From contig NC_092231.1 in assembly GCF_036320965.1 (NCBI RefSeq), positions 26,598,894-26,662,893 of the forward strand: DNA of 64,000 bases, read 5' to 3'. This document shows, piece by piece, positions 45,615 through 62,812 of the stretch (positions are counted from its first letter, which is position 1; each line of letters opens with the position of its first letter). This DNA is from Panulirus ornatus (lineage: Eukaryota; Arthropoda; Malacostraca; Decapoda; Palinuridae). Both the position numbers and the translations under genes were made by a program. Below the pieces are notes generated by a model. It was not told where the DNA came from, made no database searches, and saw nothing but the letters and a program-made list of their open reading frames with translations.

Positions 45615-47607
45615 GGCTGGTACTTACAGGGAAGTAGAGCAGATGATTGACAGATGTATACATGAGGTAAACAGGAGGTCAAGAGCAAGGTGCAGGGGTT
45701 TAAAATGAAGGCCAATGAGGGGGTGAGCGAGTATCAGTAAAGTTTAGGGAGAATAAGATATTTTGGAAGTAGGTTGATAGCGTGAGAAAAACAAGAGAAC
45801 AAATGGTAACATTGGTGAAGTGGTAACAAGTAGTGATGAAACGAGGAGTTGGAGTGAGTATTTTAAAGGACTGTTATGTATATTTGATGATAAAGTGGTA
45901 GATGTAGGGTGTTTGGGTCGGGATGGTGAACGAAGTGAGAGCATGGAAAGTGCTTTGGTGAAGAGAGATGTGGAAGCCTTGCATATATTGCATTGTGGCA
46001 AGGCGGTTGAAGTGGATGGCATTGTAGTTGAATTTCTCAAAGAAGGGAGTGACTAAGTTGTTTTTGTTAGTTCGGGTTTTCATTGTATGTATAGATCATA
46101 GTGAGGTGCCTGAGGATTGGTGGAATGCATGCATCATGCCATTGTATAAAGGCAAAGGTGAAAATGCGTGTTCAAACTTGATGAGTGTACCTGGTAAGTT
46201 GTATGGGAGGTTGGTGATTGAGAGGGTGAAGGCATGTACATCAGACGGGAGGAACGGTGTGGTTTCAAAAGTGGTAGAGGATGTGTGGAACAGGTGTTTG
46301 CTTTAAAAATATGTTTGAGAATTAAATAAACAGAAGAACTTCTATATGGCATTTATAGATCTGGAAAAAGTATATGACAGGGATGACAGAGGCTCTATTG
46401 GAAAGTTTTAAGAATATACAGTGTGGAAGGGAAGCTACTGAAAGTAGTGAAAGGATGTAATCAAGTGTAAGGCGTGTTTGCTGGTAGGTAGAGTATGAGA
46501 GGTTTCAGGTGAAGATGGGTCTGCGGCAGGGTGTCTTTTGTTACCATGGGTGTTTGATTTGTTAATGGATTAGGTGGTGAGGCAGGTAAATTCAAGTGTT
46601 TTGGAGAGAGGGGCGAGTATGTAGTCCGAAGGGGGTGAGGAGACCAGGGGAGTGTCAGTTGCTGTCTGCTGATGACACAGATCTAGGTGCAGATTCGGGT
46701 GAGAGATTACAGAAGATGGTGACCATGTTTGGGGTGGAATGTGAAAGGAAGATGTTGAGAGTAAATGTGAACAAAAGAAAGATTATTAGGTTTAGCAGGC
46801 CAAAGGGCCAGGTTAGTTGGGGTATGAGACTGAACAGAAAAAAATTGTGAGCAAGTGGAGTGGAGATACCTGGGAGTGGACATGGCAGCGAAACTGAGTC
46901 ATAGGGTGGGTGAGGGGCGAACGTTCTGGGAGCATTGAGGAGGTCATTTGAAGGGACAAAAATTGGTATGCTTGACGGTAGGGTTGTCCCAACAATATTA
47001 TATAGATGCCAATCATGGGGTATAGATGAGGCTGTGCAGAGGAGAGTGAATGAGCCGTAGATTAAATGTTTGAGGACATTATATGGTGTGAGGTGGTTTA
47101 TCGAGTAATAAAAAGGTAATAGAGGGGTGTATGGCAATAAGACGAGTGGTTGAGAGAGCTGAAGTGTTTGTACTGAAATGGTTTGGACACCTGAAGAGAT
47201 TGAGTGAGGAGAGGTTGACAAAAATTGTGTGTGTGTTATAAGTGGAGACAAAATGAAGAGCCAGGAGACCAAACTAGAAATAGGAGGATGGAGTGATAAA
47301 GGCTTTAAGTATTAGGGGCCTAAACATGCTGGAGGAAGAAAGACGCACACGGGGAGAGTGAATGAAAGGGATGTCATATACAGGAGGCGGGAGGGAGGGG
47401 GGGGGGGGGGTGACGTGCTGTGGACTGAACGGGGGCACCTTAAGGTGCTTAGAGAAACCATGGAGAGGTGTGTGGGGCCTGGTTGTAGATAGGGAGCTGT
47501 GGTTTCAGAACATCACACATGACAACTAGAGAAAGGATGTTGATGGTGTTTTTTTTTTATTCGTTTATTCCTGGCGCTACGTCATTAACGAGGGGAAACG
47601 GCGAACA
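45615..47607 (+). mobile_element. Old RTE-like LINE, linker to 3' end
   Basis: Degraded sense copy. The linker (gagcgagtatcagtaaag) lies near 45725. MLYRG-like RT beginnings include CIDHSEVPEDWWNACIMPLYKGKG (about 46090-46160), then GLRQGV near 46520, LSADDTDLGADSG at about 46664 and a WGMRLNRKKL region near 46820. KWFGHLKRLSEERL lies near 47180. It closes with the long 3' UTR and core gctacgtcattaacgagggg. Numerous stops and frameshifts. A G-run sits at 47395-47410. Confidence 0.85.
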
Positions 47608-47642
47608 ATATACTTGGATCACGCGCTAGATTGTGATCCTTT

Positions 47643-47703
<61 letters not shown>

Positions 47704-47728
47704 TTATTATCATTATTATTATTATTTT
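47608..47728. repeat. Short shared repeat plus (TA)n and (ATT)n
   Basis: 47610-47645 (atatacttggatcacgcgct..ttgtgatcctttcc) repeats the sequence next to the palindrome at 26880-26920, again directly followed by (TA)n. Then an (ATT)n run reaches 47728. Confidence 0.85.
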
Positions 47729-48778
<1,050 letters not shown>

Positions 48779-49309
48779 TGTAGATGGGATGTGGAACAGT
48801 TTTGTGCGTATTTGTCGTTTTTCTGTGTGTTTACTTTTTATCAGTACTGTATTGAATTTTCGCCGGGCCAGTTTGTGCTGCCGTTCGTCGGCTGACACTT
48901 GCACAGCTCGTTCCTTGTTTCGAACGGACATTATTTTTTATCCATTTATTCTGTAGTAAGGCAAAAACTGATTACATTCTCATAATATTTCTGAAAAAAG
49001 TATACTTTTTTTCATTTTTTCCCCAGTTACAATTAACGCCTTGCTTCCAGTTCAGTGGATCCTTTTCAAACTGGCCATGCATATCTGACATCATTTGCTC
49101 AAAAACTTATTCATATTTTTTCGAGATATCCGCATCAAAAATAACCATGTTATGGTCAGTATAGTCTATGGTACAGTTGTACATGTTGATCGTTGCTCTT
49201 CATTATTCAACAAAAACTTGATACCTTTTATTTTTTTATTGATTTATTTTTTGCAGATGATATTCGTTGATTATTTTTCTATAAATGTCGCCACAAGAAT
49301 CCAAACATA
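48779..49309. other. Unassigned intronic sequence
   Basis: AT-rich. No domain recognised. Confidence 0.35.
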
Positions 49310-49640
49310 TCAACTCTGTAGGCTGGTATAGAGTCAACATATCATTCCTTTAAGCTGGTAGGGGGCTAGCACATCATTTCTGTAATCTGTTATAGAGCTA
49401 ACTTATCATTTTATGCTGGTATAAAGCTGACATAGCATACCTTTACGTCCAGACCAAGATATCACTCCTTTAGGGTGCTGTAGAGCTAACATGATCCTTT
49501 AGCTAGGTTAGAGCTAACATATCATCCCTTTAGGTTGGTATAGAACTAACATATCATTCCATTAGTTTGGTATAAAGCTAACATATCATTCCTTTAGGTT
49601 GGTATAGAGCCAACATATCATTCCTTTAGGCTGATTTAGA
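49310..49640. repeat. Degenerate ~32-bp minisatellite
   Basis: About nine copies of the type cctttaggttggtatagagc + taacatatcatt, with indels and substitutions. Confidence 0.88.
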
Positions 49641-50049
49641 GCGATACTTAAACTTTAGAGTATAACCCTCGAGTAGAGCAATATATGTACTCGTGACAAA
49701 GCTGTTTAGGTATTCGGAACTTTCTCATATAAAAGGAAAAGATATTAATATAAATGTTAAACTCTCGTACTACCAAAAAAAAAAAAGCATCTATGGATGC
49801 TTTACTTCCAAGATATGATCATTTGTAAGGACACATAAAGACGGTAGCTCTTCCTGCGACTTGCATCGTAGCAAGCAAGAAATGCCGCTGGTGTTGACAT
49901 TCCGATGGTAAGTGTAGAATATTATTGCTAACACGAATTCCCTTCCACATGTGAGCATATAACGTCATGTCCCGTCAGCCGAGGTGTTTACTGGACGGCT
50001 GCCACGGTGTTGCCTCCACGAAGCCCGTGAACTCCAACACGAGAACCTC

Positions 50050-50800
50050 ATATATATCATTGTCAAGCTGTTCAACTTGCACAGTGGGGAACAGTTGTTG
50101 GTATGAATAAGTTTGGCTCCCCGCTGACCAAGATCGCCGCAGAACCTGGAATTTCTCGACCCACTGTACAACGGCGGTAGATAAGGTGGAATGAGAAGGA
50201 AAACTCAAAGGTTGACACAGATTAGGCTCAACCAGAAAGAAAACCGGTCCAAACCAGAGAAGCTGACCAAGCTAACCCATTCACCGATGCCGTTTCGATA
50301 TAAGAACACCAGGAACCTGATGTGATGGCTGGTACTATGAAAGGCTACGTGTAGCTGGAAAACACCTCAGGACTCCTGATACAAAAGAGAAAATAACAAA
50401 GATACTTCGTGATAGTAACCTTAGATTTCCACAGTAGCTCGAAGATGAATGGCTCAAACTGTAGGCTTGGGTCATCAGGACCGAGGAGAAAACTCTCTGC
50501 TCTAAAGACCTTGTACCTTCTCGGTTGGCCTGGTAGAGGTTGTAATAGGAACCTTATAGAGAACATTTAGGCATTGTCGTCAAGATGTGGGAGTCGGCGC
50601 AAGAGAGCATTATGACGGCTGCTGCAGCATACAAAACAGTAAAGGGATGTGTTGTGGAGGTCGCTAGTGCTGATGTGCGGAGGTGCAGCATTCATCCTTG
50701 AGTGATCACTGGAAGTAATTGTCAAGAACAGTAGTTGGACCAGCTACTGATATACTGGTGTTATACACAATAAAAGTTTATTGTTAGTATATGTTCCTTT
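50050..50800 (+). pseudogene. Tc1/mariner-superfamily transposase relic
   Basis: In the + strand around 50124-50330 the frame reads LTKIAAEPGISRPTVQRR, stop, IRWNEKENSKVDTD, stop, AQPERKPVQTREADQ, then NPFTDAVSI. This is the helix-turn-helix N-terminus of a Tc1-type transposase (IAAELGISRPTVQRW pattern) followed by the linker. Next, RLRVAGKHLRTPDTKEKIT (about 50342-50395) matches the second helix region. Near 50555, NLIENI matches the DLNPIENLW motif beside the last catalytic acid. GVGARESIMTAA (about 50590-50625) and VRRCSIHP (about 50678-50700) resemble the C-terminal end. Several in-frame stops and shifts make it dead. No terminal inverted repeats were located. Confidence 0.65.
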
Positions 50801-51008
50801 TGCTCCTGTGTTGTTAGAGAGTTGAATATTGTGAAGTATGGGAGGAGGATGAACGGCTGAATGTAAAAGATTAGCAAAGGAAATACAAAGGAACTACAGA
50901 AAATAGGTGGACTATCCAGCTGAGAGACTAAGTTCATTTATGATATCCAAACAACCCAAAAGTTTTAATCCCTTACTAAGATGATAGTAGGTGAAGATAT
51001 GATATGAC

Positions 51009-51012
<4 letters not shown>

Positions 51013-51073
<61 letters not shown>
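51013..51073. repeat. (TA)n microsatellite
   Basis: About 30 TA units. Confidence 0.97.
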
Positions 51074-51075
<2 letters not shown>

Positions 51076-51079
51076 TTAA

Positions 51080-51196
51080 TACTATTCGCCATTTCCCGCG
51101 TTAGCGAGGTAGCGTTAAGAACAGAGGACTGGACCTTTGAGGGAATATCATCACTTGGCCCCCTTCTGTTGCTTCTTTTGGAAAATTAAAAAAAAA

Positions 51197-51201
<5 letters not shown>
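51080..51201 (-). mobile_element. SINE-like element, inverse, 5'-truncated
   Basis: Carries only the 3' half of the 4736-4976 element: core cccgcgttagcgaggtagcg, block gaacagaggactgga and the cttttggaaaattaaaaaaa step. It stops at (TA)n, so TA flanks both sides even of the truncated form. Confidence 0.85.

Positions 51202-51256
<55 letters not shown>
51202..51256. repeat. (TA)n microsatellite
   Basis: About 27 TA units. Confidence 0.97.
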
Positions 51257-51258
<2 letters not shown>

Positions 51259-51845
51259 ACAAAGAGGATATATGCGTCGGAGGTGTAGGGAACGAGGAGA
51301 AGCGGGAGACTAAATTGGAGGTGGAAGGATGCAGTGAATAAGATCTTGAGCGATCGGGACCTGAACGTACAGGAGGGTGAAAGGCGTGCAAGGAATAGAG
51401 TGAATTGGAATGATGTGGTATACAGGGGTCGACGTGCTGTCAGTGGATTGAACTAGAGCATGTGAAGCGTCTGGGGTAAACCATGGAAAGGTCTGTGGGA
51501 CCTGGATGTGGAAAGGGAGCTGTGGTTTCGGTGCATTGCACCTGACAGCTAGAGACTAAGTGTGAATTGATTTAGCCTTTTTGGTCTTCCTGGTGCTACC
51601 TCGCTGAAGCAGGGGGTAGCTATGCGGTTTCCAGTGAGGTGGGGTATCGCTGAGAATGGATGAAGGCAAGCAAGTATGAATATGTACATGTGTATATATG
51701 TGTATGTATATGTATATATGTTGGTATGTATATGTGCGTGTATGGGCAATTATGTATATTTGTGTTTATATGAGTGGATGGGCCATTCTCCATCTGTTTC
51801 TTGGCACTACCTCGCAGACATGGGAAATGGCAATCAGTATAACAA
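51257..51845 (+). mobile_element. RTE-like LINE, 3' end with long UTR
   Basis: Begins exactly at a (TA)n edge with tgacaaagaggatatatgcg (LTKRIYAS). It covers the last ~55 codons and the whole long 3' UTR, ending ctacctcgcagacatgggaa at about 51830. Moderately diverged. Confidence 0.88.
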
Positions 51846-54079
51846 AAAAGTAATTCTTTCGGTACATTGTTTCATCCTTTTAGTGTGTGTGTCTGTGTGT
51901 AGTTAACAAATGTTAAGAATGGAGTCTTGAGAGTGGCAGATGCCTGCACTTTGATCTTTGCAGCATGAGAATTAGTGCAGTACTTTCATTAGGAATACAA
52001 GATGAATGGTTCTACTTGCCCATGTCCACCATAATGAAGTAGTGTATACAGTTGGATAAGCAGAATCTCAAGCCATCCTTGAGACAGTATTTGTAAAGTA
52101 TGCTTTCTCCAAACTGGGAGTACTTTGAATATACAGTTATTAGTATTTTCCTTTCTGAAATGGGATACCTCATACTGAAATTAGTAATGCTAGATTACTG
52201 TTTCTTACCTTGGGCTATGGGTTCTTGTTGAAATAGCTGTATGTGGAAGTTAATGTCATCAGTCCTAGGTTGAGTTATACTTGACTATATGAAACAATTT
52301 GCCGAGTTCTGTTGGAATGACAAAAAGTAAGTAGGGCAACATTAGTTCATTAGAGAAATCACTCTTGGCATTCCGGTTTCATAATTTCTATACACAGTTC
52401 CCTTAAGTGCAGTTCACACCTTACATTTGTCTGCTGCTCAACTCTTTTGTGACTCGTATACATTGGGACCAGCTACAAGACTGGCTCCCATGATCATTGA
52501 AGCATTTATATTCCATACACAGAGCTTTGAACTTTGGAATATTGACAAAAATCCTATGAGCCAAAATTAACAATGAATTTAACGCAGTCGTAGTTGGAGA
52601 GTTTACTTTCGTGGGTCTCGCATAAAGCTAGTAAATAACTTGAAAGTGGACAAGACACTAGTGAAAAAAAAAGTTGAATAATGTAAAGCAAAGAAAATTA
52701 AAGTCAAGAAATTAAGAAAAAACCTCACTCGTCTTCACTGTAAGAGCCTTCAGTTACCTTATTCTCATTTTTAACACAGTATACTATGCCATCATTATGA
52801 TTACATTTATCTGCTTGCTGTTGCTTTTTTTTTTTTTCCAGAATTCATTCAGTTTTATTATAAGGATCATTTCATGAATTTTCAAAATGATGAAAAATCC
52901 TTTTGAATGAACATTTATATGTGTGGTTCAAATCATCATGTCTTTACACATTAAATAAATAGATAATGACATTACTGAAACACCCGGGTAGAGGGGACAC
53001 ATTTCTCTTCCCTCATCTTTTACATATTACAAATATCATCCAGTGCTCTCCAAAACTTTCCAATTCTATGTTCACTACCCAGCAAGTCATCACTAAAGAA
53101 AAAGTGTTTTCTACATACACTTAAAGCGCAAGCAAGAAAAACTATAAAGAAGAATCCAAGGAAATATTCAATCTCCCTTGTTTTGCCAAGCTAAGTACTG
53201 CGAATGAGATGGCAGAACTTGCTACACTATTGTTCTTTCCTTGACCTACAATCAATGGTGGGTGTAAAGACAAGTGTTTGATGCAGTCTTCGTGTTATGA
53301 AATAAGATTGTTATATACTAACGAAATTTTGTGGTGTTGGATTTAAATGTTGGCAAATATTTGAAGTTGTCAGTTATCAGTGTTAACTTTTCAACTAGAT
53401 TTTAAAATACTTCGACATAGATATCATATTAAATATTTCACGTTTCTTAAAAAAGATGAAATTATGTTTCATCTGATTAAGTGTAACATTCTCTTTGTAA
53501 CTTCCACGTTTTGGAAGCAGCGTATTTTTTGTGCCATTACCAGCCACAATTTGTAATAGCATGCTTTGCACTGCTGAGATAGGTTCCCATATGCTGTACC
53601 CTCATACATATTCCACATTTTTCCCCATCAGTTTATTTGGAGCTGAATTCATGATGAAGCAAAGTTTTCAGTACTCGGGAAAATTTGGACATCTATTTTC
53701 ATATATCGCTAATTCTTATCGTAATGTATATACACTCATGTGCATTCATAGTTCGTAGTCATATACATCATCTCATATGTACATCCAGTTGACACATTAA
53801 GACTTCTCGCTTACAGTTGCATTCACAAGCATAATTACTTTTCATCTACACATGCTGTCTTACCCTTTACTCACACGAGACCTTTATTTCTTACTTCCTA
53901 CCTTATTTTTGTTGACTTCTATCTCTTTAAATTCCTCCAACTCTTTGCTTTAGCTCTGTTTATATATTATGATTGTCATGCACCTGTTTTGATTTCTTAT
54001 ATGAATACATAGATATCTCAGTAATATAATGCATCATGCCTTATAATCCCATGAGCTGACTGCCCCTACCTGTTTACAG

Positions 54080-54238
54080 GGTGCATCTTCGAGTCTGGTG
54101 GTGAAGTTTGCAGATACTGAGAAAGAAAGGCAGCTGCGACGCATGCAACAAATGGCCGGAAATATGGGTCTCCTCAACCCCTTTGTCTTCAACCAGTTTG
54201 GCGCCTATGGGGCCTACGCTCAAGTCAATGTCTCAGAG
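54080..54238 (+). CDS. bru3: CELF/Bruno RNA-binding protein, exon covering end of RRM2 and linker (partial gene)
   Basis: A 159 bp exon in phase 0 at both ends (53 codons). It begins [18 protein letters not shown], the last strand of RRM2 and the basic region after it. It continues [20 protein letters not shown] and FGAYGAYAQ, a linker signature shared by fly bruno-3 and vertebrate CELF3-6. It follows exon 43288-43367, giving the junction TMP|GASSS expected for this family. The acceptor is cctgtttacag. The donor cagag|gtgaga is strong and would add VNVSE; a weaker donor at caa|gtcaat, 15 bp earlier, would end at AYAQ, as family members do. RRM3 would be encoded beyond the window. Confidence 0.93.
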
Positions 54239-57183
<2,945 letters not shown>

Positions 57184-57194
57184 ATATTATTTAT

Positions 57195-59920
57195 TTGTTT
57201 ATTTATTATACTTTGTCGTTGTCTCCTGCGTCAGCAAGGTAGCGCAAGGAAATAGATGAAAGAATGGCCCACACACACACATATACATACCTATACATTT
57301 CAAAGTATACATACATATACATAGACACATACACATATAAACATGTACATATTCATACTTACTGTCTTCATCCATTCCAGTCATCATCCCGCCACGCATG
57401 AAATGGCACCGCCCTCCCCCCACACAAGTGCGAGGTAGCACTAGGAAAAGACAACAGAGGCCACATTCGTTCACACTCATTCGCTAGCTGTCATGTGTAA
57501 TGCACCAAAACCATAGCTCCCCTACCACACCCAAGCCCCACAAACCTTTCCATGGTTTACCCCAGACGCTTCACATGCCGTGGTTCAATCCACTGACAGC
57601 ATGTTGACCCCGGTATACCATATCGTTCCAATTCATTCTATTCCTTGCATGTTTTTGACTCTCTATATGTTTAGGCCCCGATCACTCAAAAACATTTTCA
57701 CTCCATCCTTCCACCTCCAATTTGGTCTCCCACTTCTCCTTGTTCCCTCCACGTCTAACTCATATATCCTCTTTGTCAATCTTTCCTCATTCATTCTCTA
57801 CAAGTGACCAATTGGCCATTTCAGTACACCCTCTTCTGCTCTCTCAACCACACTCTTTTCATTACCACACATCTCTCTTACAATTTCATTACTTACTCGA
57901 TCAAACCACCTCACACCACGTATTGTCCTCAAACATATCATTTCCAGCACATCCACCCTCCTCCGCACAACCCTATCTATAGCCCATGCCTCACAACCAT
58001 ATAACATTGTTGAAACCACTATTCCTTCAAACATACCAATTTTTCCTCTCCAGGATAACGTTCTCACCTTCCGCACATTCTTCAGCACTCCCAGAACCTT
58101 CGCCCCCTCCCCCACCGTGACTCACTTCCGCTTCCATGGTTCCATCCGCTGCTAAATCCACTCCCATATATCTAAAACACTTCACTTCCTCCAATTTTTC
58201 TCCATTCAAACTTACCTCCCAGTTCACTTGTCCCTCAACCCTACTGAACCTAATAACCTTGCTCTTATTCACATTTACTCTCAAATTTCTTTTTTCACAC
58301 ACTTTACCAAACTCAGTCACCAGCTTCTGCAGTCCCTCACCTGAATCAGCCACTAGCACTATATCATCAGCGAACAGCAGCTGACTCACTTCCCAAGCCC
58401 TCTCATCTACAACAGACTGCATATTGCCCCTCCCTTGAAAACTCTTGCATTCACCTACCTAACAACCTCTTCCATAAACGAATTAAACAACCATGGAGAC
58501 ATCATGCACCCCTGCCGCGAATTGACATTCACTGGGAACCAATCACTTTCCTCTCCTGCTCATACACATGCCTTACATCCTTGATAAAAACTTTTCACTG
58601 CATCTAGGAACTTACCTTCCACACCATATACTCTTGATACTTTCCACAGAGCATCTCTATCAACTCTATCATATGCCTTTTCCAGATCTATAAATGCTAC
58701 ATACAAATCCATCTGTTGTTCTAAGTATTTCTTGCATATATTCTTCAAAGCAAACGCCTGATCCACACATCATCCACCACTTCTGAAACCACACTACTCA
58801 TCCCCAATCTGATGCTCTGTACATGCCTTGACCCTCTCAGTCAATACCCTCCCATATAATTTCTCAGGAATACTCAACAAACTTATACCTCTGTGATTTG
58901 AACACTCACCTTTATCCCCTTTGCCTTTGTACATTGGCACTATGCATGCATTCCACCATCCTCAGGCACTTCACTATGAGCCATACATACATTGAATATC
59001 CTCACCAACCGGTCAACAACACAGTCATCCCCTTGTTTTAATAAATTCCCCAGCAATACCATCCAAAAGTGCCGCCTTGCTGGCTTTCATCTTCCGCACA
59101 CCAACTCAACGAAAACACCCTGTATCTGCCACTCTATCATCAAACACATTCAACAAACCTTCAAAATACCCACTCCATCTCCTTCTCACTTCACCACTGA
59201 TTGTTATTACCTCCCCATTAATCCCCTTCACTGATGTTCCCATTTGTTCCCTTGTCTTACGCACTTTGTTTATCTCCTTCCAAAACATCTTTTTATTCTC
59301 CTTAAAATTAAATGATACATTCTCACTCCAGCTTTCACTTGCCCTCTTTTTCACCTCATGCACCTTTCTCTTGACCTCTTGCACCTTTCTCTTGATCTCT
59401 TGCCGCTTTCTTTTATACATCTCCCAGTTATTTGCACTATTTCCCTGCAAAAATTGTCCTAATGCCTCTCTCTTCTCTTTCACCGACAATCTTACTTCTT
59501 CATCCCACCACTCGCTACCCTTTTTAATCTGCCCACCTCCCACCTTTCTCATGCCACAGGCATCTTTTGTGCAAGCCATCACTGCTTCTCTAAATACGTC
59601 CCATTCCTCCCCCATTCCCCTTACGTCATATGCTCTCACCTTTTTCCGTTCTGCACTCAATCTCTCTTGGTACTTCCTCACACAAGTCTACTTTTCAAGC
59701 TCACTTACTCTAACCACTCTCTTGCCCCGAACATTCTCTCTTCTTTTCTGAAATCCTCTACAAATCTTCACCTTTGCCTCCACAAGATAATGATCAGACA
59801 TCCCTCCAGTTGCCCCTTTCTGCAAATTAACATCCAAAAGTCTCTCTTTCGTGCACCTATTAATAACACGTAATCCAATAACGCTCTCTGGCCATCTCTC
59901 CTACTTACATACTTATACTT

Positions 59921-59925
<5 letters not shown>
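57195..59925 (-). mobile_element. Older RTE-like LINE, 3' part (interrupted by a younger LINE)
   Basis: Inverse copy starting with the 3' core at about 57215-57245 (tctcctgcgtcagcaaggta) and the long 3' UTR. The C-terminal tail follows (57798-58115, GYEAWAIDRVV-type text), then RT pieces (58027-58422 with LLFADDIVLVADSG; 58560-58766 with YVAFIDLEKAYDRVDRD). The linker is at 59106-59681. It ends in the endonuclease region YKYVSRRDGQRALLDY at 59925. Its continuation is at 62813-63445. Frames are broken in several places. Confidence 0.88.
59914..59925. repeat. 12-bp target-site duplication, left copy
   Basis: tatacttatgta, identical to 62813-62824. The two copies bracket the younger LINE. Confidence 0.85.
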
Positions 59926-59961
<36 letters not shown>

Positions 59962-62812
59962 CGCTGTCTCCCACGTTTGCGAGGTAGTGCAAGGAAACAG
60001 ACGAAAGAAATGGCCCAACCCACCCCCATACACATGTATATACATACATCCACACACGCAAATATACATACCTACACAGCTTTCCATGGTTTACCCCAGA
60101 CTCTTCACATGCCCTGATTCAATCCACTGACAGCACGTCAACCCCGGTATACCACATCGATCCAGTTCACTCTATTCCTTGCCCTCCTTTCACCCTCCTG
60201 CATGTTCAGGCCCCGATCACACAAAATCCTTTTCACTTCATCTTTCCACCTCCAATTTGGTCTCCCACTTCTCCTCGTTCCCTCCACCTCCGACACATAT
60301 ATCCTCTTGGTCAATCTTTCCTCACTCATTCTCTCCATGTGCCCAAACCATTTCAAAACACCCTCTTCTGCTCTCTCAACCACGCTCTTTTTATTTCCAC
60401 ACATCTCTCTTACCCTTACGTTACTTACTCGATCAAACCACTTCACACCACACATTGTCCTCAAACATCTCATTTCCAGCACATCCATCCTCCTGCGCAC
60501 AACTCTATCCATAGCCCACGCCTCGCATCCATACAACATTGTTGGAACCACTATTCCTTCAAATATACCCAATTTTGCTTTCCCAGATAATGTTCTCGAC
60601 TTCCACACATTCTTCAAGGCTCCCAGAATTTTCGCCCCCTCCCACACTCTATGATCCACTTCCGCTTCCATGGTTCCATCCGCTGCCAGATCCACTCCCA
60701 GATATCTAAAACACTTTACTTCCTCCAGTTTTTCTCCATTCAAACTTACCTCCCAATTGACTTGACCCTCAACCCTACTGTACCTAATAACCTTGCTCTT
60801 ATTCACATTTACTCTTAACTTTCTTCTTTCACACACTTTACCAAACTCAGTCACCAGCTTCTGCAGTTTCTCACATGAATCAGCCACCAGCGCTGTATCA
60901 TCAGCGAACAACAACTGACTCACTTCCCAAGCTCTCTCATCCCCAACAGACTTCATACTTGCCCCTCTTTCCAAAACTCTTGCATTCACCTCCCTAACAA
61001 CCCCATCCATAAACAAATTAAACAACCATGGAGACATCACACACCCCTGCCGCAAACCTACATTTACTGAGAACCAATCACTTTCCTCTCTTCCTACACG
61101 TACATATGCCATACATCCTCGATAAAAACTTTTCACTGCTTCTAACAACTTGCCTCCCACACCATATATTCTTAATACCTTCCACAGAGCATCTCTATCA
61201 ACTCTATCATATGCCTTCTCCAGATCCATAAATGCTACATACAAATCCATTTGCTTTTCTAAGTATTTCTCACATACATTCTTCAAAGCAAACTCCTGAT
61301 CCACACATCCTCCACCACTTCTGAAACCACACTGCTCTTCCCCAATCTGATGCTCTGTACATGCCTTCACCTCTCAATCAATACCCTCCCATATAATTTA
61401 CCAGGAATACTCAGCAAACTTATACCTCTGTAATTTGAGCATTCACTCTTATCCCCTTTGCCTTTGTACAATGGCACTATGCACGCATTCCGCCAATCCT
61501 CAGGCACCTCACCATGAGTCATACATACATTAAATAACCTTACCAACCAGTCAATGATACAGTCACCCCCTTTTTTAATAAATTCCTCTGCAATACCATC
61601 CAAACCTGCTGCCTTGCCGGCTTTCATCTTCCGCAAAGCTTTTACTACCTCTTCTCTGTTTACCAAATCATTTTCCCTAACCCTCTCACTTTGCACACCA
61701 CCTCGACCAAAACACCCTATATCTCCCACTCTATCATCAAACACATTCAACAAACCTTCAAAATACTCACTCCATCTCCTTCTCACATCACCACTACTTG
61801 TTATCACCTCCCCATTTGCGCCCTTCACTGAAGTTCCCATTTGCTCCCTTGTCTTACGCACTTTATTTACCTCCTTCCAGAACATCTTTTTATTCTCCCT
61901 AAAATTTAATGATACTCTCTCACCCCAACTCTCATTTGCCCTCTTTTTCACCTCTTGCACCTTTCTCTTGACCTCCTGTCTCTTTCTTTTATACATCTCC
62001 CACTCAATTGCATTTTTTCCCTGCAAAAATCGTCCAAATGCCTCTCTCTTCTCTTTCACTAATAATCTTACTTCTTCATCCCACCACTCACTACCCTTTC
62101 TAATCAACCCACCTCCCACTCTTCTCATGCCACAAGCATCTTTTGAGCAATCCATCACTGATTCCCTAAATACATCCCATTCCTCCCCCACTCCCCTTAC
62201 TTCCATTGTTCTCACCTTTTTCCATTCTGTACTCAGTCTCTCCTGGTACTTCCTCACACAAGTCTCCTTCCCAAGCTCACTTACTCTCACCACCCTCTTC
62301 ACCCCAACATTCACTCTTCTTTTCTGAAAACCCATACAAATCTTCACCTTAGCCTCCACAAGATAATGATCAGACATCCCTCCAGTTGCACCTCTCAGCA
62401 CATTAACATCCAAAAGTCTCTCTTTCACGCGCCTGTCAATTAACACGTAATCCAATAACACTCTCTGGCCATCTCTCCTACTTACATACGTATACTTATG
62501 TATATCTCGCTTTTTAAACCAGGTATTCCCAATCTCCAGTCCTTTTTCAGCACATAAATCTACAAGCTCTTCACCATTTCCATTTACAACACTGAACACC
62601 CCATGTATACCAATTATTCTCTCAACTGCCACATTACTCACCTTTGCATTCAAATCACCCATCACTATAACCCGGTCTCGTGCATCAAAACCACTAACAC
62701 ACTCATTCAGCTGCTCCCAAAGCACTTGCCTCTCATGATCTTTCTTCTCATGCCCAGGTGCATATGCACCAATAATCACCCATCTCTCTCCATCAACTTT
62801 CAGTTTTACCCA
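59926..62812 (-). mobile_element. Young RTE-like LINE inserted into an older copy
   Basis: The 3' end is a 34 bp T-run (59926-59959, the poly(A) tail), then the core gcgaggtagtgcaaggaaac and the short 3' UTR. The coding region runs to 62812, where it stops inside the endonuclease start (WVKLKVDGERW). Identical 12 bp direct repeats lie on both sides. It is 5' truncated by the N-terminal part of the endonuclease. Unlike other copies it ends in poly(A), with no (TA)n. Confidence 0.92.
60138..62812 (-). pseudogene. RTE-like LINE endonuclease-reverse transcriptase, one frameshift
   Basis: Read on the minus strand from 62812. The endonuclease part (frame to 61367) has IIGAYAPGHEKKDHERQ, then GDLNAKVSNVAVE (metal-binding Asp/Asn), GNTWFKKRDIHKYTYVSR, RVLLDYVLIDRR and GMSDHYLVEAK (catalytic SDH). 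The RT starts [17 protein letters not shown] and SNYRGISLLSIPGKLYGRV. At about 61371-61373 the run gagagg has lost one G relative to gagaggg at 55817-55823, shifting the frame after LIER. The second frame (61370-60138) continues with EEQCGFRSG, AFMDLEKAYDR, GLRQGCVMSPWLF, FADDTALVAD and KWFGHMERM, ending NWIDVVYRG. This is otherwise the most complete copy in the window. Confidence 0.92.
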
